Source: Caminicella sporogenes DSM 14501 (lineage in GTDB: Bacteria > Bacillota > Clostridia > Peptostreptococcales > Caminicellaceae). Taken from it: a DNA stretch of 64,000 nt. Location of the stretch: contig NZ_FRAJ01000014.1 of the NCBI RefSeq assembly GCF_900142285.1, positions 19,180 through 83,179 of the forward strand, given 5' to 3'. The notes under the pieces were generated by a model that worked only from the letters and a program-made list of their open reading frames with translations, did no database searches and was not told the origin of the DNA. Below are positions 32,619 through 43,160 of this stretch, one piece after another. The position numbers and the translations under genes are program-made. The first letter of the stretch is position 1; each line of letters opens with the position of its first letter.

Positions 32619-35582
32619 CTATATATTAATTTCACCAGTATATACTTCACCTTTTGTATTATAAGTTAAATTAAACACCATATCCGATAACCATTTTTTA
32701 AAAGATGGATTATCATTAAACTGCTTAAACAATTCCATATTATCAGCCATCATATTTATCATAGCTCGGTTTAATGCTCTTTCACTTTCTATTCTTGCGT
32801 TTTGCTTATCTGAATTCTTCATAGCATTTTGATAAGCTACATCTTTAGAAACTACAGCTGGAATACTAGCAATATGCCTTTTGACTTGATCTTCATCTTT
32901 CCAATCAATATTCCCCCACATATCATGGAATGATTCTAAAATATTACTAAGCAAATCCATTTCAGGTTCATTTATGCCGCCACCGCTTTTTGTTGGAACT
33001 GGACCAACAGAATACTCAGTTTGATCTTCCAAAATGATTGACATAGTTTGCTTAATTTCTGCTCTATAACTATCTAGATCTATTGCATCCAAAATTCCTT
33101 TTGACAAATCTTCTTCCACTGGTGAAGGCAATTTTGGTATCAATAGATTTAAAAACAATGCCAGTTTTTCCCATTCTGCATTGCCATAGGGTAAAATTGC
33201 GCCTAAAAAGCTATAAGTTCTTACAAATGCCTTTGCACTACTCTTAAAACTTACTTGTTCATCTTCTTCTAAATTTTCATAGATACCAACACAAGCATCA
33301 AGAATAGGATCTAGTCTATCTCGATCTGCACCACTTAGATATAGTTCCACCAATGTATTTACATGATAGTCTGTATATACCTGATGCTGTTCCATTTCTG
33401 TAACAAGGTCATATAATTTGTTAGGATCTGTTTCTTCTGAAAGAATAGTTGTTGTATAATAGGTTTCAAAAGCTTTTTTTATAGTATCCGTATCATTTGC
33501 AAAATCTAAAACAAAAGTATCTGTTTTCCCCGGATATGCTCTATTAAGCCTTGATAGGGTCTGCACTGCTTTAATACCTGATAGTACTTTATCTACATAC
33601 ATAGTATGTAATAATGGTTCATCATATCCTGTTTGGAATTTATTAGCTACAATCAAGAATCTATAAGGATCTTTCTTAAATTCAGTTTCAATTTGACTGC
33701 TTGGAAATCCATTAATACTTGCTTCAGTTAATACTTTGCCTTTATATTCCTTTTCACCAGAAAAAGCAACTATGGCTTTATATGGACTTTTTCTTTTTTC
33801 AAGGCACTTTGTTATTGCATAATAATAATCAATAGCTCTCTCAATACTACTAGTGACAACCATAGCACGAGCCTTCCCACCAATTTTGCCTTTTGCTATA
33901 ACTTGTTCATGAAAATGGGTTACCATGATATCTGCCTTTTGTTCTATAGCATAAGAATTAGATTCCACATATTTTTTTAGCTTTTTTTGAGCTTTTTTCT
34001 TATCAAACATAGGGTCGTCTTCCACTATTTTAGCTATCTTATAATAGCTGCTAATAGGAGTATAGTATTTTAATACATCTAAAATAAAACCTTCTTCTAT
34101 AGCTTGTTTCATAGTATAAATATGGAAAGGTTTGTACTGTACTTTATCCCCATTAGGTACTGGTATACCAAACATTTCAAGAGTCTTATTTTTAGGAGTG
34201 GCTGTAAATGCAAAATAGCTTGCATTTTTCAGCATCTTCCTACCTTCCATCATTTTGATAATTTTATCCTCTACTGTTTCCTCTTCATCATTGGTATACT
34301 CTCCAGATAAAGCCATGTTCATTTTTGCTGACATTCTACCACTTTGACTAGAATGAGCTTCATCTATGATAATTGCAAAATTTCTACCTTTATGTTCTGT
34401 ACCAATTTCATCTAAAATATATGGAAACTTTTGAACAGTAGTTATAATTATTTTTTTACCTTCTTTAATAAGCTTTTTTAAATCCCCCGAGTTTTCTGCA
34501 TGACCTACCGTACTTGATACCTGCATAAATTGCTTTATAGTATTTTTTATTTGTTTATCGAGATTAACCCTATCTGTTACTACAATAACAGAATCAAAAA
34601 TATTTTTACCATCTTTTTCAAATCCCACCAGTTGATGAGCAGTCCAGGCAATAGAATTAGACTTGCCGCTTCCTGCACTGTGTTGTATAAGATACTTTTG
34701 TCCCACACCTTTTTCCTTTACATCAGCTAATAATGCTTTTACCACTGAAAGCTGGTGATAACGAGGGAAGATTTGTTTATATTTCTTTTTCTTTGTATAC
34801 TCATCTTCTTCTGCCACTACTTGAGCATAATTTTCTATAATATTAGCAAGTTCATTTTTTGTTAAAATTTCTTTCCATAAATAGTCTGTCTTAATGCCAT
34901 TTGGGTTAGGTGGGTTACCTGCTCCACCATTATATCCTTTGTTAAAAGGCAGAAACCAGGACTTCTTACCTTCTAATCTTGTACAAAATTTTACCTCATT
35001 ATCATCTACTGCAAAATGAACCATACAACGTTTAAATTGAAATAACAGCTCCCTTGGATCTCTATCCAATTTATATTGTTGGACTGCATCCTCCACATTT
35101 TGTTTAGTAAGTCTATTTTTAAGCTCACAAGTAATTATAGGTAAACCATTGATAAAAATAGCAAGGTCGATAGCTAATTGAGTATTATTTTTTGAATACA
35201 TAAGCTGTCTTGTAACACTAAAAATGTTCTTTTCAAACATTTCCTTTGCTTTTATATTTTTTTCACTTGGAGTCATGTAAAACATAATAAGATTAACAGG
35301 ATAAAAACTTATACCCTTTCTTAATACATCTATAATCCCACGCTTTGCTATTTCCCCTTGAAGTCTGTTTAAAAATTGCTCTTTTTTATGCTGACTATTT
35401 AATATACCTATTTTTTCTACTTCATCTGGCTGGGTTTCCTGCAAAAATCTAAAAAGACGGGTTTCATCCACTGCATAATCTCTATTGTAATCTTCATTTG
35501 TCCCCTGCTCAAAACCATTTTTATTAACCAAATAATTTACTATTAAAGCTTCCAAACCTGATTCTTTAGTATTAGTTGGCAT
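32619..35582 (-). CDS. hsdR: type I restriction enzyme R subunit (HsdR)
   Basis: 987 residues. The N-terminal nuclease has the PD-ExK core (LAIDLAIFINGLPIITCELK near 135-152). The motor has Walker A HSAGSGKSNSIAW (near 304), DEAH-box IIDEAHSSQSG (near 407) and FAFTATPKNKTLEMF. The C-terminal domain binds the methylase. It cuts DNA far from unmethylated sites after translocation, with HsdM and HsdS. It begins 3 nt after hsdS with a GAGGAGG site and closes the operon. No lesion is visible. Confidence 0.95.
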   Translation of the reverse strand: MPTNTKESGLEALIVNYLVNKNGFEQGTNEDYNRDYAVDETRLFRFLQETQPDEVEKIGILNSQHKKEQFLNRLQGEIAKRGIIDVLRKGISFYPVNLIMFYMTPSEKNIKAKEMFEKNIFSVTRQLMYSKNNTQLAIDLAIFINGLPIITCELKNRLTKQNVEDAVQQYKLDRDPRELLFQFKRCMVHFAVDDNEVKFCTRLEGKKSWFLPFNKGYNGGAGNPPNPNGIKTDYLWKEILTKNELANIIENYAQVVAEEDEYTKKKKYKQIFPRYHQLSVVKALLADVKEKGVGQKYLIQHSAGSGKSNSIAWTAHQLVGFEKDGKNIFDSVIVVTDRVNLDKQIKNTIKQFMQVSSTVGHAENSGDLKKLIKEGKKIIITTVQKFPYILDEIGTEHKGRNFAIIIDEAHSSQSGRMSAKMNMALSGEYTNDEEETVEDKIIKMMEGRKMLKNASYFAFTATPKNKTLEMFGIPVPNGDKVQYKPFHIYTMKQAIEEGFILDVLKYYTPISSYYKIAKIVEDDPMFDKKKAQKKLKKYVESNSYAIEQKADIMVTHFHEQVIAKGKIGGKARAMVVTSSIERAIDYYYAITKCLEKRKSPYKAIVAFSGEKEYKGKVLTEASINGFPSSQIETEFKKDPYRFLIVANKFQTGYDEPLLHTMYVDKVLSGIKAVQTLSRLNRAYPGKTDTFVLDFANDTDTIKKAFETYYTTTILSEETDPNKLYDLVTEMEQHQVYTDYHVNTLVELYLSGADRDRLDPILDACVGIYENLEEDEQVSFKSSAKAFVRTYSFLGAILPYGNAEWEKLALFLNLLIPKLPSPVEEDLSKGILDAIDLDSYRAEIKQTMSIILEDQTEYSVGPVPTKSGGGINEPEMDLLSNILESFHDMWGNIDWKDEDQVKRHIASIPAVVSKDVAYQNAMKNSDKQNARIESERALNRAMINMMADNMELFKQFNDNPSFKKWLSDMVFNLTYNTKGEVYTGEINI

Positions 35583-35585
35583 AGC

Positions 35586-36959
35586 CTATTCCTCCTCCCC
35601 CATTTCAATATTTTCTTCTAATAGTTCTGGTTCCTCTAAGTCTTCAAAATCTTCCTCTGATTCCTCAATAAAATCTTCAACTTCAATACCTCGCACATCT
35701 ACTTTACCTGTCACTACATTGGAAATTAAGCTAGTTCGGTATTCGGTGATAATGTCTATTTGTTTTTTTATTGATTCTATGGCTTTGTCAATGGTTCGTG
35801 TTTTTGCTTCTATATAAGTTACTATTTCTTGTTGTTCATTTAATGATGGCAATCCAATCTTTATATTACCAATAAAATCCCACTCTGCTCGTGGCATTTT
35901 TGCACCATAAGTCGACATTGAAATTAATTCAATAATACTATTTGAACGTAAAAGATATTCAACAAACTTATTATATAAATCACCTGATAATGTTTCCAAA
36001 ACCAAAAATTCTCCTGAACAAACTCCTTTTTTAGATGGTATGGTAACTTTAGCCAAGTATGGTCTAAGCTTTCCAAATAAAATATTACCATCATTGTATT
36101 TTTTAGCCGTACTATCAAAAACAGTTTCAGTGGAAGCATTTATTATTCTACCACTCCAGCTCTCCACATTTTCAAGACCAATATAAATATCATCTTCATC
36201 TTTTTGAGTTGTTGTAATAGCTGTATTTTTAACAATTGTTTTTATTCTTCTAACTTCCCACCCCTCAGGAATATCCCCAAGCCATTCAATACCGGATGGT
36301 TTTATTTTCACATTAGGGTCTAATCCCTTTGTAACTGCTTGATTAATAATTGCTTGTTTTAGCTCTTTTAGGAGTTTAACTTGCTTTTTCTTTGCCCTGA
36401 AGAACTTATTTATTTTTGAGAGCTTGCTGTCAAGGTAACGGACAATTTGGTCCTGTTCTTCTTTGGGTGGTACCACTATACGTAAATTTAACAAATCTTT
36501 CCCGCTTAAAGTAGACCTCACACCTTCACCCAATTTATTGTATACACCCCTAAGATACAAATCGTAATATTGATAATAAAAATATTTATTATTACATCCT
36601 ACATAACTTTGTAATCTAATATAGGCAGGACTCATAATACCCCTTTGATTTACAAACCCTACACGACTTGTTTTATAATTTTCTAAATCAATCAATTTAA
36701 ATACTAAATCGCCTTTTTCAAAAATTTGATAAGTTGCATAGTCTTTCGGTACAAGACCTATAGGGTTATTTTCACTGTTTTTAACTACACCCTTTAAAGT
36801 TAAAGATAATATATTACTACATTGATATTTTGAGTTTATTTCTTTCTTGTACTTAAATATCTCCTTCCCTCTTTTCACTTCCCAATGTAAGGGTGTTTTT
36901 TCATTCCACACAATATTTGTCTGTTTATATTCCTCATAAGGTTTTAAGCCGTTCTCCAT
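35586..36959 (-). CDS. hsdS: type I restriction enzyme specificity subunit (HsdS)
   Basis: 457 residues, two target recognition domains, each followed by a conserved helix: PPKEEQDQIVRYLDSKLSKI (near 160-180) and LPSLNEQQEIVTYIEAKTRT (near 370-390). The short repeats PLHWEVKRGKEIFKY and PEGWEVRRIKTIVKN begin the two halves. The specificity cannot be read from sequence. An acidic tail of about 30 residues (EESEEDFEDLEEPEL) extends the C-terminus beyond the usual end. It lies 5 nt after hsdM. Confidence 0.95.
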   Translation of the reverse strand: MENGLKPYEEYKQTNIVWNEKTPLHWEVKRGKEIFKYKKEINSKYQCSNILSLTLKGVVKNSENNPIGLVPKDYATYQIFEKGDLVFKLIDLENYKTSRVGFVNQRGIMSPAYIRLQSYVGCNNKYFYYQYYDLYLRGVYNKLGEGVRSTLSGKDLLNLRIVVPPKEEQDQIVRYLDSKLSKINKFFRAKKKQVKLLKELKQAIINQAVTKGLDPNVKIKPSGIEWLGDIPEGWEVRRIKTIVKNTAITTTQKDEDDIYIGLENVESWSGRIINASTETVFDSTAKKYNDGNILFGKLRPYLAKVTIPSKKGVCSGEFLVLETLSGDLYNKFVEYLLRSNSIIELISMSTYGAKMPRAEWDFIGNIKIGLPSLNEQQEIVTYIEAKTRTIDKAIESIKKQIDIITEYRTSLISNVVTGKVDVRGIEVEDFIEESEEDFEDLEEPELLEENIEMGEEE

Positions 36960-36964
36960 TCACC

Positions 36965-39073
36965 CTAACCCCCTATGATTTCTTGTAGTAAGCCTTCAGT
37001 TTCAGCTTCTAGTGCTTTTAAATCTGCTACGATCTCATCTATACTTCGAAGTTGTACTGGTTTATAGAAGTATTTTGTAAAGCTGATTTCATAACCAATT
37101 TGTGTTTTACTATTATCTATCCATGCATCAGGGGCATAGGGTAATACCTCATTTTCAAAGAATTTCTTAATACCACCATCATAAGTAAGTGGAACTTGTT
37201 CTGTATCTGTTAACTCTTTATCTACTTCAAACTCTACAATATCATTTCCTAATTTAAACTTACCATTTAATGCATCTTCTTTCTCTTTTTTTAAGACCTT
37301 ATTTACTACCCTTTCAGCCTTTTCATCTCTAGTTGTAAAGAATTTTCTTATAAGTTTTATTCTTTTAACTGGTAGTTTCTCGCCTTTTCTCTTTGCTATG
37401 TCTTTCAAAAGCTCTTCAAACTCATTATAGTTATAGTAAACCTCTTTCTTTGTTTCGATGTATAAGTCCTTTACTAAGCTGTAAGCTGTTATGTCTTTTG
37501 CCTCTTCTGCAGCTTGTTTAAATGATTCTAGCTTCTCGTTGTTAATTTCTACTTTTAGTCTTAATGGCCTTTCAACAGTGATTTTCCAATATCCAAATTC
37601 TTCATTATTAAATATTTTACTGTACTCATTTTCCTCGAACCTTAGATAAATATCCATAATCTGCTGCCTAATTTCCTTTGTTAGTTCACAGTTTTTATTG
37701 CCTAAATTTTTCCTTAAAGGTGATTTTAGGTTTGTGGCATCTATAAGCTGAACTTTACCTTTTCTTCTTTCTTCTTTACGATTGGTTACTACCCATATAT
37801 AAGTTGCAATGCCTGTGTTATAAAACATATTATCTGGTAATGCTATGATAGCTTCAAGATAGTCATTCTCAATTATGTATCTTCTTAAATTGCTTTCCCC
37901 TTGTCCTGCATCTCCAGTAAACAAAGATGACCCATTATGTACCTCTGCTATTCTACTGCCCAATTCTGTGCCATGTTTCATTTTAGCCACATTATTGGCT
38001 AAAAATAACATTTGACCATCACTTACCCTTGGAATCATTTTAAACTCAGGATCACCTTTAAAATTCACAACAAATCTAGGATCTGTAATGTTATTCTTAC
38101 CTCCTAATCTTTCTGCGTCTGTTTTCCATGACTTACCGTAAGGTGGATTTGATAGCATAAAGTCAAATTCCATAGCGGCATTAGCATCATTGGATAGTGT
38201 TGAACCATAATAAATATTGTCCGCTTCTTTGCCATCACCTTTTAATAACATGTCTGCTTTTGCAATAGCATAGGTTTCTGGGTTTATTTCCTGTCCATAA
38301 AGATGTATTGATATTTGTTTGTTGTGTTCCTTTGCAAGCTCGGAAAGTCTTTCTTCTGCAATGGTAAGCATTCCACCTGTACCGCAGGCACCATCATAAC
38401 AAAGATAAGTTCCATCCTTTATCTTGTCTTTTATAGGCATGAAGATAACATCTGCCATAAGCTCCACAACATCCCTTGGTGTAAAGTGTTCTCCTGCTTC
38501 TTCGTTGTTTTCTTCATTAAATTTACGTATCAATTCTTCAAAGATTAATCCCATGGTATGGTTGTCAAGACCTGGTAGTTTTACTTCTCCTTTATCATCT
38601 AGTACAGGATTAGGACTTAAATTAATAGTTGGTGATACAAACTTTTCTATTACTGCACCAAGTATGTCTGCCTCTATCATAGTATCTATTTGATTTCTAA
38701 ACTTAAATTTCTCAAGGATTTCTTGTACATTAGGTGAAAACCCATCTAAATATGCTATAAAGTCAGCTTTTAGCTGTTGGCTTTTAGCTCTTGACTTTAA
38801 ATCTTTTAGTATGAATGGTGAAGTATTATAAAAAGCTTGCCCTGCTGCACTGCATAAAGCTTCTGTTTGATTTAAAACACCCGCCTCATCTAACATTTTT
38901 TTCATTTGAAGCACTTGTTCCTTGGTTTCTTCTAATACTGCGTCAAGCCTTCTAATTACCGTCATCGGTAAAATAACATCTCTATATTTTCCTCTGACGT
39001 ATACATCTCTTAAACAATCATCTGCAATACTCCATATAAAGCTTACAATTTGATTATATGTTCCATTATCCAT
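36965..39073 (-). CDS. hsdM: type I restriction enzyme methylase subunit (HsdM)
   Basis: 702 residues: HsdM_N helical domain (1-150), then the N6-adenine methylase with motif I YDGACGTGGML (near 229) and motif IV LSNPPYGKSWK (near 309), and a GxxxRRYI region (ESNLRRYIIENDYLEAIIAL). The C-terminal extension (about 500-700) makes it longer than the usual 500-550 residues. A GGAGG site precedes the ATG. It methylates the target adenine in host DNA. Confidence 0.95.
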   Translation of the reverse strand: MDNGTYNQIVSFIWSIADDCLRDVYVRGKYRDVILPMTVIRRLDAVLEETKEQVLQMKKMLDEAGVLNQTEALCSAAGQAFYNTSPFILKDLKSRAKSQQLKADFIAYLDGFSPNVQEILEKFKFRNQIDTMIEADILGAVIEKFVSPTINLSPNPVLDDKGEVKLPGLDNHTMGLIFEELIRKFNEENNEEAGEHFTPRDVVELMADVIFMPIKDKIKDGTYLCYDGACGTGGMLTIAEERLSELAKEHNKQISIHLYGQEINPETYAIAKADMLLKGDGKEADNIYYGSTLSNDANAAMEFDFMLSNPPYGKSWKTDAERLGGKNNITDPRFVVNFKGDPEFKMIPRVSDGQMLFLANNVAKMKHGTELGSRIAEVHNGSSLFTGDAGQGESNLRRYIIENDYLEAIIALPDNMFYNTGIATYIWVVTNRKEERRKGKVQLIDATNLKSPLRKNLGNKNCELTKEIRQQIMDIYLRFEENEYSKIFNNEEFGYWKITVERPLRLKVEINNEKLESFKQAAEEAKDITAYSLVKDLYIETKKEVYYNYNEFEELLKDIAKRKGEKLPVKRIKLIRKFFTTRDEKAERVVNKVLKKEKEDALNGKFKLGNDIVEFEVDKELTDTEQVPLTYDGGIKKFFENEVLPYAPDAWIDNSKTQIGYEISFTKYFYKPVQLRSIDEIVADLKALEAETEGLLQEIIGG

Positions 39074-39075
39074 TA

Positions 39076-39264
39076 TTAGTCCTCCCTATACATATCATGT
39101 CTTTTTAAGCGTTTATCTTCCGGTTTCTTAGCGTCTATTGGTATAGCCCATGCCCAGCCAATACGGATAGCATTCTTTATTCTTCCTTGTCCGCATAAAA
39201 CTTGAACTCTTCGTTGAGAAATACCCCACTTTTGAGCTGCTTCTTTTGCAGTCATATATTCCAT
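39076..39264 (-). CDS. small HTH protein heading the hsd operon
   Basis: 62 residues; a MerR/excisionase-like helix-turn-helix (TAKEAAQKWGISQRRVQVLC) with a short wing. It has a GAGGGGA site and ends 2 nt before hsdM, so it is the first gene of the operon and probably regulates it. The same small gene often precedes hsdM in clostridia. Confidence 0.8.
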   Translation of the reverse strand: MEYMTAKEAAQKWGISQRRVQVLCGQGRIKNAIRIGWAWAIPIDAKKPEDKRLKRHDMYRED

Positions 39265-39537
39265 TTTTATCCCCTCGCTTAAGGTATTCTAGTCATAATT
39301 ATATGCGAAGAAACGAACAAAAGCAACAGGATTAAATTATGCTCATATTTTTACTTCTATTTGATGCTATACTTATAGTAGAAATTTTTTAACTATTAGT
39401 GTTTTTTAACCAATTCATAGAAATATATCAAAACACAAAATACCCTACAAACAAATGTAGGGTACTGTTTTCTATCCTCGTTCAAGGGAATATATACATT
39501 TTTTGTAAAACCTCTGTTCTCATTGATATTTCAACAT
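39265..39537. other. junction between the hsd operon and rlmD
   Basis: Contains the hsd promoter side and the rlmD terminator (TACCCTACA 39441-39449 / TGTAGGGTA 39456-39464). I find no convincing att repeat. Being adjacent to the 3' end of rlmD, it is a plausible element border. Confidence 0.45.
39441..39464 (-). terminator. terminator downstream of rlmD
   Basis: A 9-bp perfect stem TACCCTACA/TGTAGGGTA with a 6-nt loop, and T/A-runs on both sides, 75 nt after the rlmD stop. Confidence 0.75.
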
Positions 39538-40914
39538 TTATAAGCTGTGTTTTCTTTTAATCAATACTACTGACTCCACATGAGCCGTATGCGGAAACAT
39601 GTCTACTGGCTGTATTTCTAATGTTTTATATCCTAATTCATCTAATATTTTTAAATCTCTTGCAAGTGTACTTGGCTTACATGAAACATACACTATTTTC
39701 TTTGGAGCCATATTTGCTATAGTTTCAAGTACTATTTTTTCACACCCTTTACGAGGTGGGTCTACCACTACCACATCAGCTTTTAATCCTTTATTATAAA
39801 TCTCTGGCACCACCTTTTCTGCTTTACCCACAAAGAATTCAACATTCTTTACATTGTTTAACTTTGCATTTCTTCTAGCATCTTCTATCGCTGATTCAAC
39901 CACTTCTATTCCATATACTTTTTTAGCCCTTCTTGATAAAAATAACGATATAGTTCCTATACCACAGTATATATCAAATACTACTTCATTTCCTGTAAGA
40001 TTTGCATATTCTAAAGCTTTATTATAAAGCTTTACGGTTTGAATAGAATTCACTTGAAAAAAAGACAAAGGAGATATTTCAAATTTTAAGTCTTCTATGT
40101 AGTCCATAATTTTATCTTCTCCATACAAAGTAATACATTTACTACCAAGTATTACATTCGTTCTCCTTTTATTTATGTTTTGAATTATACTTTTCGTTTG
40201 AGGTATTTCTTTCAAAATCTCTTTTATCATTTCATCTTTATATGGCAAATTATCTCCATTAGTTATTACCACAATCATTAAATCTCCCGTAGCAAATGAT
40301 ACTCTCGTAAGTACATGCCTAAGCAGTCCCTTTCCTGTCTTTTCATCATATATATCAATCTTTTTTTCGTTTATAAATCTCTTAAATACTTTTATTACTT
40401 TGTCATTTACTTCATGCTGTATTAAACAGCTATCAGTATCAACTACTTCATGTGTTCCCTTTTTATAAAATCCAATAATAGCTTTTCCATCTTTCATCCC
40501 CAGTGGAAACTGCGCTTTATTTCTATATCTGTAAGGCTTATTCATTCCAATAACATCATGAATTTTTACATCTTTTAACTTTCCAATCCTCTCTACAACA
40601 GATTTAACTTTTTTTCTTTTTAAAGCTAACTGATAATCATAATCTATATGTTGTATTTGGCATCCTCCGCACTTATCTGCTATCAAGCAGTTTTCTTTTA
40701 TTCTATATGGTGATTTTTCAATAAAATCAACAATTTCACCTATTGCATAATTTTTCTTAAGTTTAATTATCTTAACATATACCTTGTCTTTTGGAACCCC
40801 TCTATCAACAAATACAGTAAATCCATCTACTCTTCCTATTCCTTCTCCACTATCGCCTAAATCCTCAATTTCAATTAAATATATACTACCTTCTTTTACA
40901 GGTATACTAACCAT
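39538..40914 (-). CDS. rlmD: 23S rRNA (uracil-5)-methyltransferase, RlmD/RumA family
   Basis: 458 residues. TRAM RNA-binding domain (1-60), iron-sulfur cluster region CGGCQIQH (near 83), SAM motif FDIYCGIGTISLFL (near 316), VVVDPPRKGC (near 385) and catalytic-site CKPSTLARDL (Cys near 408). The reaction puts a methyl on a uridine of 23S rRNA; which uridine cannot be read from sequence in Firmicutes. A GAGGAG site fixes the ATG. Its 3' side is the entry point of the accessory DNA. Confidence 0.92.
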   Translation of the reverse strand: MVSIPVKEGSIYLIEIEDLGDSGEGIGRVDGFTVFVDRGVPKDKVYVKIIKLKKNYAIGEIVDFIEKSPYRIKENCLIADKCGGCQIQHIDYDYQLALKRKKVKSVVERIGKLKDVKIHDVIGMNKPYRYRNKAQFPLGMKDGKAIIGFYKKGTHEVVDTDSCLIQHEVNDKVIKVFKRFINEKKIDIYDEKTGKGLLRHVLTRVSFATGDLMIVVITNGDNLPYKDEMIKEILKEIPQTKSIIQNINKRRTNVILGSKCITLYGEDKIMDYIEDLKFEISPLSFFQVNSIQTVKLYNKALEYANLTGNEVVFDIYCGIGTISLFLSRRAKKVYGIEVVESAIEDARRNAKLNNVKNVEFFVGKAEKVVPEIYNKGLKADVVVVDPPRKGCEKIVLETIANMAPKKIVYVSCKPSTLARDLKILDELGYKTLEIQPVDMFPHTAHVESVVLIKRKHSL

Positions 40915-41046
40915 AACTATCTCCTCTTTCCAATAAATATTTCTATTAACTATCAGCTTATCATATCAAATCCACATAAAAAATTAGAAAAAATAGTAAA
41001 AATATCTTATAATATATTTATAAAAACTTATATAGGGAGTGGTAAT

Positions 41047-42378
41047 ATGTTCAAAGCCATATTTAATATATTTCTAATCCTCATTATTTGTTTTTCTGCA
41101 TCAGGTATCCCAATAAACGATTCATATTTTGATTTACCAAAATTTAATTTTAATACAATAAAAAATAAACAAAACAATGAAAATAATTATACATATAATG
41201 CAAATATTCATGACAAATTTATATATAATCCAACCAATATAGAGTTTACCATGTCATATGGCTCAAATAAAGAAAATTTTAATACTAATAATTCTCAAAT
41301 AGTTGTAGAAATATATAAAAACGACAATTTAATAAAACAATATAAAGGCAGTAAAATCGTAAAAAATATCTATAAAGACAAAAACAAAGTAAAATATATT
41401 CTAGATATTTCTATGGAAAATTTAAATATTAAGAGTGGAAATTACAATATAAAAATCTATTCTGATGCAGAAAAATTTTCTAATATCCCTCCCTATAAAC
41501 TTTCAGCTACTTATTTTAGTAATGCTAAATATATAGGCTCAAAAAATAGTGTTGACAAAAAACATATGTTCATTACACTTTTTTTTCCGGACAAACAAGC
41601 TATGTATTTAGTACCTATTTCTCGCAAAATTCCATACACTAGAAAACCTATAGGAAAAACTATAAAAAACTTACAGCTAGGTCCTAAAAATACTTTAGGT
41701 TTAAGTGAAGGTTCGCCTATACCTAAAATATTATGGAAAAGTATAAAAGGTACAACAGCTATAATTAACTTACCATCAAATGCTGACATATACGGCTCTA
41801 CAGGAAGTTATATAGCACTATATTCACTAATTAATTCTATTACATCTATATACGGTGTTGACAGCATTCAATTTTTAGTTGATGGTAAAAAAAGAGATTT
41901 TTTCTTTCACGGTATAGAAATAAAAAAACCTTTTTATCCCAACACTTTGCCTAAAGCTTATTTAACTCTTGAAACTGATACAAAAAAATTTTTATTAGTC
42001 CCTGTTGAAATAAATAAACAAAATATAGATATAAATGATTTAATAATAAATATATTTAATTCTTTACAAAAAGGTTATGTAAATGATTATGACATGAATT
42101 ATTTAACTTCTACAATTCCTTCAAATATAAGATTAATTGATTTTTACATAAAAGAAAATATTTTAAATATCAATTTTAGTAAAGAATTTTTAAATGCGTA
42201 TGAAAATAGAGATGATTTAAAAAAGATGATGATTGACAGTATACTCTATTCGTTTACTAGTTTACCTGAGGTAAACAAAGTTTTTATAAAAGTTGAAGGA
42301 AAAATCATAAATTCCTTTGGCGATATAGATATTTCTAAACCATTGTTTCCACCAGCTTTTATAAATGTAGAACAGTAA
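41047..42378 (+). CDS. secreted protein with two GerMN domains
   Basis: 443 residues with a signal peptide (MFKAIFNIFLILIICFSASG). A beta-rich N-terminal region (60-150) of the immunoglobulin/BsuPI type precedes two GerMN repeats (about 165-295 and 310-440; NLPSNADIYGSTGSYIALYSL and LNINFSKEFLNAYEN written as NLPSN, SLINSI, NINFSKEF). GerM-like proteins take part in spore envelope assembly and germination. It is divergent from rlmD with a GGAGTGG site. Followed by a GGCGCC hairpin. Confidence 0.85.
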   Translation: MFKAIFNIFLILIICFSASGIPINDSYFDLPKFNFNTIKNKQNNENNYTYNANIHDKFIYNPTNIEFTMSYGSNKENFNTNNSQIVVEIYKNDNLIKQYKGSKIVKNIYKDKNKVKYILDISMENLNIKSGNYNIKIYSDAEKFSNIPPYKLSATYFSNAKYIGSKNSVDKKHMFITLFFPDKQAMYLVPISRKIPYTRKPIGKTIKNLQLGPKNTLGLSEGSPIPKILWKSIKGTTAIINLPSNADIYGSTGSYIALYSLINSITSIYGVDSIQFLVDGKKRDFFFHGIEIKKPFYPNTLPKAYLTLETDTKKFLLVPVEINKQNIDINDLIINIFNSLQKGYVNDYDMNYLTSTIPSNIRLIDFYIKENILNINFSKEFLNAYENRDDLKKMMIDSILYSFTSLPEVNKVFIKVEGKIINSFGDIDISKPLFPPAFINVEQ

Positions 42379-42385
42379 AAAATTT

Positions 42386-42407
42386 GGCGCCATAAGGCGC
42401 CTATTTA
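42386..42407 (+). terminator. terminator of the GerMN gene
   Basis: GGCGCC (42386-42391) pairs with GGCGCC (42396-42401) around ATAA, with A-run before and T-rich DNA after. The gap to 42627 holds nothing else that I can identify. Confidence 0.65.
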
Positions 42408-42627
42408 TATATTAGAATCAGTTACTCTACGTAAATTCCTAAAAATATAAAACAAAGATTTAATTACTTTTAATACAAATTTTACCAAGCTCAATCTTAA
42501 TAGAAAAATTATCAATATCTTTAATTAATTTTTCAATTGATAATTTATCTATAATTATTGAACATTTTTAATTATTTTATACCCTTTTATTATTTTTCAA
42601 CTCAATATCTTATTATACTATGGTATT

Positions 42628-43047
42628 TTATTTTTGATAACAATTTTTTAATAATGTCCAAACTTTTTCATTAGCTTTTTTTATTTTGACAGGTTTTAAA
42701 TTTTTATCGACAAATGCATGAACAGTTTTCCCTCTTGCTAAAAGAACATTATCATTTTTTCGTATTATTTCATAACTAAAAGCAATTCTAACTCCTTTTA
42801 AATAAGATATTTTCGTTCTAATTATTACTTCATCATAATATTTAGCAGGCTTTATATATTGACAAAAACTTTCTATAACAGGTAATATTATTCCCTCTTG
42901 TTCAAGCTTTTTATAAGTATATCCAAGAGAATTAAAAAACTCAGACCTTCCCACTTCAAACCATGTATAATAATTAGCATGGTAAACAACACCCATTTGG
43001 TCTGTTTCTCCATATCTTACTCTAATAATAGCATCATTGGAGTACAT
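42628..43047 (-). CDS. acyl-CoA thioesterase, YbgC/4-hydroxybenzoyl-CoA type
   Basis: 139 residues, hot-dog fold. Active-site signature YGETDQMGVVYHANYYTWFE with the conserved Asp and Tyr-His. The enzyme hydrolyses acyl-CoA thioesters. A GGAGG site precedes the ATG. It lies downstream of pyk but beyond a terminator. Confidence 0.88.
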   Translation of the reverse strand: MYSNDAIIRVRYGETDQMGVVYHANYYTWFEVGRSEFFNSLGYTYKKLEQEGIILPVIESFCQYIKPAKYYDEVIIRTKISYLKGVRIAFSYEIIRKNDNVLLARGKTVHAFVDKNLKPVKIKKANEKVWTLLKNCYQK

Positions 43048-43099
43048 AACATTTCCTCCTCAAAATATTTAAAATAAACTTTCATTTAAAATGGAGTAA

Positions 43100-43145
43100 A
43101 GCTGATAATATATAGAATCATAAATCCATCTATATACTATCAGCT
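43100..43145 (-). terminator. terminator of pyk
   Basis: AGCTGATA/TATCAGCT outer arms with TATATAGA/TCTATATA inner arms, 16 nt after the pyk stop. Confidence 0.7.
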
Positions 43146-43160
43146 ATTAAAACTATTTAT

